A stretch of DNA of 8,841 bases from Candidatus Opitulatrix roisinitermitis (GTDB lineage Bacteria > Actinomycetota > Actinomycetes > Actinomycetales > Bifidobacteriaceae). The position numbers and the translations under genes were made by a program. The DNA lies in the NCBI GenBank assembly GCA_031288055.1, contig JAITSD010000041.1, positions 1-8,841 on the forward strand, written 5' to 3'. This document shows positions 5,101 to 8,841 of this stretch, one piece after another. How positions within the stretch are numbered: the stretch's first letter is position 1; each line of letters opens with the position of its first letter. The notes beneath the pieces were generated by a model, which searched no databases, had not been told where the DNA came from, and was given only the letters and a program-made list of their open reading frames with translations.

Positions 5101-7451
5101 TAAGAAGTAAATTACCAACTAGTTTTTTATTACCTGCGGGGGTTGGGTCTAAAGTCACTAACATGTCATCTATGTGGCAAAATACCTCATTATCAGACAA
5201 TTTCTCTTTGCCTGCGGGGTTTGGCAGTGCCGCCATAGACATGAATTCCATGTTTTACGGAGTTAAATTTCTAAATAATTTGACCTTGCCAGATAAATTT
5301 GGGGCAAAAGCTTTAGATATGTCGTCTATGTTTGCTACTGCTAGTCTACCAGCTGAGTTTATTTTACCAACTGGGTTTGGTGGACAAGCCCTAAACATAA
5401 GTTGGATGTTTTTTGAATCAAAATTACCAATAAATAATTTGGTTTTTCCTAATGAGTTTGGACAAGTAGCTCTAGATATAGGCTCTATGTTTAACAGCTC
5501 TGTTTTACCGACCAAATTTAAATTTCCTGATAATTTTGGCAGTGTAGCTCTAGACATAAGTTATATGTTTAATAATGTTATTTTACCAAACGGATTTAAT
5601 TTACCTATAAAATTTGGATCTATGGTGACTAATATGACCAGTATGTTTCAAAACAGTATTATGCCAGATCAATTTAATTTACCAATTAATTTTGGTAAAA
5701 ATACCACAAGTATGAGCTGGTTATTTTATGAGGCTACCCTACCAACTAGTTTTACTTTACCCTCTGAGTTTGGACAAACAGCTATTGATATGAACGGTAT
5801 GTTTGAATTAGCTATTTTAAAAGGCAATATAGATTGGTCAGCTACTAATTTATCTAGTCCTACAGCAAACAGAACTAATATGTTTCTAAATACAACTTGG
5901 AATAATCGTTCTATATATGTTCAAAACGAAAACTCTAAAACATTTTTAGTCACCAACAGTTCAATTAGTGATAATTCAAAAATTAAAGTTAAAAATATAA
6001 ACTCAACACTAAAAACTGAAAAAATCAACCCTACTACATTTTTAAATATATCTAGCCCAACTAGAAACCAAATTACTAAAATATCTTTTCAAAACACTTT
6101 TCCAATATGCACTAATCCTATAGATTTATCAGATAATGACAAATCTGGAGTTTTAGCCTGTATAAAAAATAGCACAGAAATTGTAATAGGATCCAATGGA
6201 GATGTGGTTCTTAATCTAAATAGTAGCTATTTATTCAGTAATTTAACTGCACCTAAGGGAGTCGAGCTTAATTTAACTAATTTAGACACCTCTCCTGCTA
6301 ATGATATGGATTATATGTTTTCATCTAGTAAATTAGCCTCTAATCCAACCTGGTCTAACAATTTTGGGTCAATTGTGGCTAGCATAAATGCGATATTTAG
6401 CAATACGACTTTGCCCATAGGGTTCACCTTACCATCACAGTTTGCTTCAATATCTAATAATATGAATTCAGCTTTTGGTAACACTATTTTACCAACTGGA
6501 TTTAGTTTACCTGTAAATTTCGGTGAAGAAGCCATTAATATAAATTCCATATTCACTAACACCGTTTTACCAACTAATTTGACTTTACCTACTAAATTTG
6601 GAGTTAAAGCTCTAGATATAAGTTTTGCATTTGCCAATACTACTTTGCCTAGCGGATTCACATTACCAAACAGTTTTGGTCAGATATCTACTAACACAAA
6701 TTCCACATTCGCCAACGCAACATTACCAACCAATTTCACTTTGCCTACGGGGTTTGGCAGTGCCGCCATAGACATGAATTCTATGTTTAATAAAGTTACT
6801 ATACCTAGCAGTTTATCTTTACCTACGGGGTTTGGACAAAATGCCATAAATTTAGATTCCATATTTTCGCATACTAATTTTCCAACTAAGTTTTCTTTGC
6901 CTGCGGGGTTTGGATCTAAAGCCACTAATATGTATAGTTTATTTAATTTAGCTATTTTACCAACCAATTTTTCCCTACCTGCGGGGTTTGGATCACAAGC
7001 GACCAATATGAACTACATGTTTTACGGTAACACTTTACCTGCGGGGTTCACCCTACCAGCTGGATTTGGCAGTGTGGCACAAAATATAAATTATATATTT
7101 GCCTTTACCACTTTACCTAGCGGGTTTAACTTACCTGCGGGGTTTGGCAGTGCCGCCATTAACATGGAAGGTGCATTCGATAATACTATTTTACTCACTG
7201 GTTTAACTTTGCCAACTGGATTTGGAAATATGGCAACCAATATGTGTTATATGTTTTATGGCTCTATTTTAAACAATGATATTGATTGGTCAGGTACTGA
7301 TTTATCTAATTTATCGGCTAATAAAACCAATATGTTTAAAAATACAATTTGGAATAACCATTTCGCCTTAGCTAAAAATCAAGGCTCGGTTAATTGGTTA
7401 ACTAATAACACGGGTGCCACAAGTTCAAATATAAAAATAAAAGGTAATTAA
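2172..7451 (+). CDS. Giant secreted surface protein: signal peptide, FN3-like, three SLH-like repeats, three BspA/DUF285-type repeat modules
   Basis: The 1759-residue product has a signal peptide at 1-32 (cleavage likely after AQA). A fibronectin-III-like region lies at about 65-158 (PPAPQNVVL, IIVNWQAP, WQARVYTI). Three SLH-like repeats follow at about 166-220 (ITSGYPDGSFRP, TRGQMATF), 228-295 (ITAGYTC, TRVQMATF) and 308-378 (ITGGYTC, TRQQMVLF). Residues 385-1759 are three tandem modules, each a header, an array of 26-residue repeats (12, 9 and 12 copies) and a cap. Header and cap sequences such as LTNLNTLSITNMSHMF and IDWSGTDLSNLSANKTNMF match the classical DUF285/BspA pattern of surface proteins. 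The internal repeats follow LPxGFGxxAxNMxxMFxNTxLPxGF. There is no lipobox, LPXTG motif or C-terminal membrane anchor, so attachment is presumably through the SLH-like repeats. The ATG at 2172 has no strong Shine-Dalgarno but places the signal peptide correctly. Adhesion or host interaction is inferred from the family, not shown. Confidence 0.9.
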   Translation: MQINKISILKILISLGIMTLYFVVLSVTSAQATTQAPTQTDLLSNNQISINLTAFKSTNNLPTLPPAPQNVVLSRGQVRNSIIVNWQAPDTPPEFYTYQVDLLNNISSITQTINNIGLGETSIEFNNLSTGNWQARVYTITNNEKSLAAQSNMAISIALTPNLETVNFNDIASLSDNWQAAIKWATGYSITSGYPDGSFRPTSPTTRGQMATFFHKLAGNPNIQGTPTAFKDIAKSAHKSDIDWLSTQGITAGYTCTDKGKPVITCGKKDDLVYYPEGKITRVQMATFLYKFAASPAITPDEINSYLNSFEDKAQIIATGQATPIAFLVKNNITGGYTCTNKNKPDATCTKAGDIVFRPKHNTTRQQMVLFLQKVATTLNLSAYLKTEIPNPNNFLGLSSPARNQITKISFQNTLPICSNPIDVSADNSNGILACVIETNEIVIGEINGIQANPDSSYLFSNLSISSGVDINLTNLNTLSITNMSHMFWKTDLSSNDLTLPDNFGSQVQNMESMFSNTILPMNNFILPDGFGKKAINMNYLWQNVIISGNLIIEDNFAPNITDASYMFQHAVISKNLTIKNNFASNIANTDYIWQDATISGNLIIGDNFAQNATSANQMFKDATIVNGLSTGNNFLPSVTSTRQMFEQTNLSTASVILSAGFGSHITDMNSMFQGSLLPNDFILPDGFGEITQDMNSMFKNTIFASNLMIPTRFGQAATNLSAMFANTSLPDGLILPAGFGTQATNLNNLFTSTTLPSRFSLPNEFGSKAQNMNQLFYKTTFPTTSFTLPNNFGQAALNIEEMFKLSTINNNIDWSGTDLSNSKAIKTNIFQDTIWNNHYLDTINPNSRLFLITDSSINSASRIRIKGSEIILKTESFNPSIFLGITSLNRSQITKITFQNILPTCTKPNDLSEAENNTILACVVNNTEIVIGQVGGVIANFDSSFLFSNLTTTSGIDINLTNLNTSLIINTSYMFLRSKLPTSFLLPAGVGSKVTNMSSMWQNTSLSDNFSLPAGFGSAAIDMNSMFYGVKFLNNLTLPDKFGAKALDMSSMFATASLPAEFILPTGFGGQALNISWMFFESKLPINNLVFPNEFGQVALDIGSMFNSSVLPTKFKFPDNFGSVALDISYMFNNVILPNGFNLPIKFGSMVTNMTSMFQNSIMPDQFNLPINFGKNTTSMSWLFYEATLPTSFTLPSEFGQTAIDMNGMFELAILKGNIDWSATNLSSPTANRTNMFLNTTWNNRSIYVQNENSKTFLVTNSSISDNSKIKVKNINSTLKTEKINPTTFLNISSPTRNQITKISFQNTFPICTNPIDLSDNDKSGVLACIKNSTEIVIGSNGDVVLNLNSSYLFSNLTAPKGVELNLTNLDTSPANDMDYMFSSSKLASNPTWSNNFGSIVASINAIFSNTTLPIGFTLPSQFASISNNMNSAFGNTILPTGFSLPVNFGEEAININSIFTNTVLPTNLTLPTKFGVKALDISFAFANTTLPSGFTLPNSFGQISTNTNSTFANATLPTNFTLPTGFGSAAIDMNSMFNKVTIPSSLSLPTGFGQNAINLDSIFSHTNFPTKFSLPAGFGSKATNMYSLFNLAILPTNFSLPAGFGSQATNMNYMFYGNTLPAGFTLPAGFGSVAQNINYIFAFTTLPSGFNLPAGFGSAAINMEGAFDNTILLTGLTLPTGFGNMATNMCYMFYGSILNNDIDWSGTDLSNLSANKTNMFKNTIWNNHFALAKNQGSVNWLTNNTGATSSNIKIKGN
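3324..4787 (+). repeat. Surface-protein module 1 (header, 12 repeats, cap)
   Basis: Residues 385-872 of the surface protein. The header (385-499) begins LKTEIPNPNNFLGLSS and carries Cys418 and Cys435. The array (3669-4613, residues 500-814) has 12 repeats, of which three have 27 residues rather than 26. Repeats 3-6 are a divergent subclass reading ISGNLIIxDNFAxN, without Pro or the usual Gly pair. The cap (815-872) has WSGTDLSN, then FQDTIWNNH. This is the most diverged of the three modules internally, which suggests an older array. Confidence 0.85.
4788..6008 (+). repeat. Surface-protein module 2 (header, 9 repeats, cap)
   Basis: Residues 873-1279. The header (873-986) begins LKTESFNPSIFLGITS with Cys906 and Cys923, and is the least similar of the three headers. 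The array (5130-5834, residues 987-1221) has nine repeats, one of 27 residues. In the first, the core Phe is Val991 through a single T-to-G change in an otherwise standard GCGGGGTTT core. The cap (1222-1279) reads WSATNLSS, then FLNTTWNN. Confidence 0.85.
6009..7448 (+). repeat. Surface-protein module 3 (header, 12 repeats, cap)
   Basis: Residues 1280-1759. The header (1280-1393) begins LKTEKINPTTFLNISS with Cys1313 and Cys1330, and at the DNA level is closer to header 1 than to header 2. The array (6351-7286, residues 1394-1705) is exactly 12 x 26 residues with no length change. Its second half holds the most uniform repeats, with LPAGFGS or LPTGFG cores. The cap (1706-1759) reads WSGTDLSN, then FKNTIWNNH, and runs directly into the end of the protein. 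Confidence 0.87.
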
Positions 7452-7453
7452 AA

Positions 7454-7465
7454 CTATAATTATAG
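7454..7465. other. 12-bp perfect palindrome between convergent genes
   Basis: CTATAATTATAG is a perfect inverted repeat filling most of the 14 bp between the surface-protein stop (7449-7451) and the methyltransferase stop (7466-7468). It has no G+C-rich stem and no usable loop, so it is a poor intrinsic terminator. A second imperfect inverted repeat (7470-7500, GAGTTAAAA and TTTTAAACTC arms) lies inside the end of the methyltransferase gene and might add to termination. I saw no standard terminator with a T run on either strand here. Confidence 0.3.
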
Positions 7466-8305
7466 CTAAGAGTTAAAAGTCAAAAATTGTTTTAAACTCA
7501 AAATTGCATAAACGCTACCCGCTAAATTTAAACTTTCAACTGATTGCTGAATTGGTATATAAATAATCTTATTAACATTATTTAGAATATTAATTGGCAA
7601 ACCATGAGCTTCACTGCCAAAAATAAAAGCCGTTTTTTGATACTGTAAATCTGCTTTATTTAATTTAGTTGCCTTAGAATTTAAAGCTGCTGCCAAAATA
7701 CAATAGTTACTAGTTTGTAAACTCTTTATAAGAGGATTAATTTCACATCTAATTATAGGCATAAAAAATATAGTGCCAGCCGAAGCTCTAATTACTTTAG
7801 GATTAAACTCATCCACACTATTAGAAGTTAGAAATATTTTATTTACCCCAAAAGCTGCAGCAGCCCTTATAATAGTCCCTAAATTGCCAGGATCAGAAAT
7901 ATTATACAAAACTAAAACGGTTTTATTTTGCAATGGCTGAACAATCATATCATCGAGTCTTTGTGCCATTTTAGTTTGCAATTTAGTAACTTTAAAAATT
8001 ACTAAAACACCACCAGTATTTTTTGAAATGCGATCTATTTTATCTCTAGAAACATAGTAAAATGGATACTTATTTAATTTCGTTAAAGAACTTATTCTTT
8101 GTATAATTTGTTGATTAGCTTCATCACAATAAACCTCTCTAATAGCTTCAGGGCAAAATCTTATTATATTTTCAACCGAATTTATACCTTCAGCTAAAGC
8201 TAAATCTAACTGATGGCGATATTTTGGTTGATTTAATTTTTTATAGGTTTTAATTTTCGATAAGGTCAATTCGACGTTGATGACGCCCTCCCTCAAATTG
8301 GACAT
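7466..8305 (-). CDS. SpoU/TrmH-family RNA 2'-O-ribose methyltransferase
   Basis: This cytoplasmic SAM-dependent enzyme of the SPOUT fold is expected to methylate ribose 2'-OH in tRNA or rRNA. Counting residues from a possible TTG at 8320 (284 residues), an N-terminal L30e-like substrate-binding region (about 34-110) contains YRHQLDLALAEG. The three SpoU motifs follow: DPGNLGTIIRAA (143-154, catalytic-type Asn and Arg), FGSEAHGLP (234-242) and IPIQQSVESLNLAGSVYAIL (255-274), which form the knotted SAM site. The exact target cannot be told from sequence; TrmH, RlmB and TsnR relatives look alike. The start is uncertain. An ATG at 8305 is used here; ATG 8317 or TTG 8320 would extend it, and TTG 8269 would give a more typical N-terminus starting TLSKIKTYKK. 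All overlap the end of rpiB (56 bp for 8305, 20 bp for 8269). It appears to be the last gene of an eno-rpiB operon and ends in TAG. Confidence 0.9.
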   Translation of the reverse strand: MSNLREGVINVELTLSKIKTYKKLNQPKYRHQLDLALAEGINSVENIIRFCPEAIREVYCDEANQQIIQRISSLTKLNKYPFYYVSRDKIDRISKNTGGVLVIFKVTKLQTKMAQRLDDMIVQPLQNKTVLVLYNISDPGNLGTIIRAAAAFGVNKIFLTSNSVDEFNPKVIRASAGTIFFMPIIRCEINPLIKSLQTSNYCILAAALNSKATKLNKADLQYQKTAFIFGSEAHGLPINILNNVNKIIYIPIQQSVESLNLAGSVYAILSLKQFLTFNS

Positions 8306-8678
8306 TAAACCAAGCATCAAAAATGTCCTTAGCTAAATCAACTCCCACCACTCTGCCGCCTAAAGCTAAAATATTTGAATTATTATGCTGACGAGAAGCC
8401 CTAGCTGTGAAAGTATCAGAACAAACTACAGCTCTAACTCCTTTAATTTTATTAGCGGCTATCGAAATCCCTACCCCTGTACCGCAAAACAGGAGACCTA
8501 AGGAAAATTGTCCGCTAGCAACTTTTTGCCCAATTAACTTTCCATACTCCGGATAATCGGTTGATTCTAAAGAATAAGTTCCAAAATCCTCATACTCTAT
8601 GCCCTCAGCCGTTAAATACTCTAAAAGACTGTTTTTTAACTCATATCCAGCATGATCGCTAGCCACAGCTATTTTCAT
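8250..8678 (-). CDS. rpiB: Ribose-5-phosphate isomerase B
   Basis: The 142-residue protein is the usual length for RpiB (LacA/RpiB family). It interconverts ribulose 5-phosphate and ribose 5-phosphate in the non-oxidative pentose phosphate pathway, in the cytoplasm. Diagnostic features are SDHAGYELK at residues 7-15 (substrate binding), DYPEYG (41-46), CGTGVGISIAANK at 65-77 with the catalytic-type Cys65, RQHNNSN (96-102) with His98, LGGRVVG (106-112) and GGRHQRRIDLIE near the C-terminus. The ATG at 8678 follows AAGGA at a six-base spacing, which supports this start. It lies 27 bp downstream of the enolase stop and its 3' end overlaps the methyltransferase gene, consistent with one transcript. 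Relatives that act on galactose or allose phosphates exist, but the plain RpiB pattern fits well. Confidence 0.96.
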   Translation of the reverse strand: MKIAVASDHAGYELKNSLLEYLTAEGIEYEDFGTYSLESTDYPEYGKLIGQKVASGQFSLGLLFCGTGVGISIAANKIKGVRAVVCSDTFTARASRQHNNSNILALGGRVVGVDLAKDIFDAWFNVQFEGGRHQRRIDLIEN

Positions 8679-8684
8679 ATAATT

Positions 8685-8689
8685 TCCTT
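8685..8689 (-). promoter_or_regulatory. Ribosome binding site of rpiB
   Basis: On the minus strand AAGGA ends six bases before the ATG at 8678. It sits in the 27-bp gap after the enolase stop and fixes the rpiB start. Confidence 0.7.
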
Positions 8690-8705
8690 AAAAATAATTG
8701 TCAAT

Positions 8706-8841
<136 letters not shown>

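Noticed and set aside
3320..7006. Several minus-strand open frames of 66-116 codons and one plus-strand frame (3988-4179) within the surface-protein gene
   Set aside because: They lie antisense to or out of frame with the repeat arrays, and their products merely mirror the repeat period (recurrent PNPxGKxxLxGK). No ribosome sites or family signatures were seen.
3324..7448. CRISPR-like or VNTR array interpretation of the 78-bp periodicity
   Set aside because: The period is in frame and codes for a conserved protein repeat; units are not separated by unique spacers.
2172..7451. Lipoprotein or sortase-anchored protein
   Set aside because: No Cys follows the signal helix, and the C-terminus lacks LPXTG, a hydrophobic stretch and a basic tail.

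Overview
This is a strongly AT-rich window (roughly 30% G+C by eye, not counted) from a bacterium using the standard code: TGG encodes Trp, and TAA, TAG and TGA all end genes. The surface protein has S-layer-homology-like repeats of a 'TRxQM' type, a fibronectin-III-like region and BspA/DUF285-type repeats, and no lipobox was seen. The amino-acid transporter is a binding-protein/permease fusion. Together these suggest a low-GC, probably Gram-positive (monoderm) bacterium, Bacillota-like or a low-GC actinobacterium, perhaps host-associated. The lineage cannot be settled from the sequence alone.

Layout. (1) 1-1722, minus strand: an amino-acid ABC importer operon. It holds a fused solute-binding/permease gene and, one base after its stop, the first 20 codons of a probable ATPase gene that leaves the window. 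(2) 1723-1997: AT-rich divergent intergenic region. (3) 1998-2138, plus strand: an unrecognised 46-codon membrane peptide gene with a good Shine-Dalgarno. (4) 2172-7451, plus strand: one 1759-residue secreted surface protein filling 60% of the window. (5) 7466-8841, minus strand: three compactly packed housekeeping genes. In transcription order they are the 3' end of enolase (eno), rpiB (ribose-5-phosphate isomerase B) and a SpoU/TrmH-family RNA 2'-O-methyltransferase overlapping the rpiB end. The surface-protein and methyltransferase stop codons converge with only 14 bp between them.

The large protein is the main item of interest. After a signal peptide, an FN3-like domain and three SLH-like repeats, it carries three tandem copies of a composite module. 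Each module is a header of about 114 residues with a conserved Cys pair 17 residues apart, then an array of 26-residue LPxGFG-type repeats (12, 9 and 12 copies), then a cap of about 55 residues. Many repeats carry the rare-looking codon pair GCG-GGG inside a G+C-rich core, and some DNA stretches are identical over 34 bp although 1.5 kb apart. This points to recent expansion or gene conversion. The likely role is a cell-wall-attached, recombinationally variable adhesin-like protein; that function is inference.

The flanking genes are unrelated housekeeping and transport functions, so the surface-protein locus looks like an accessory insertion between two ordinary operons.
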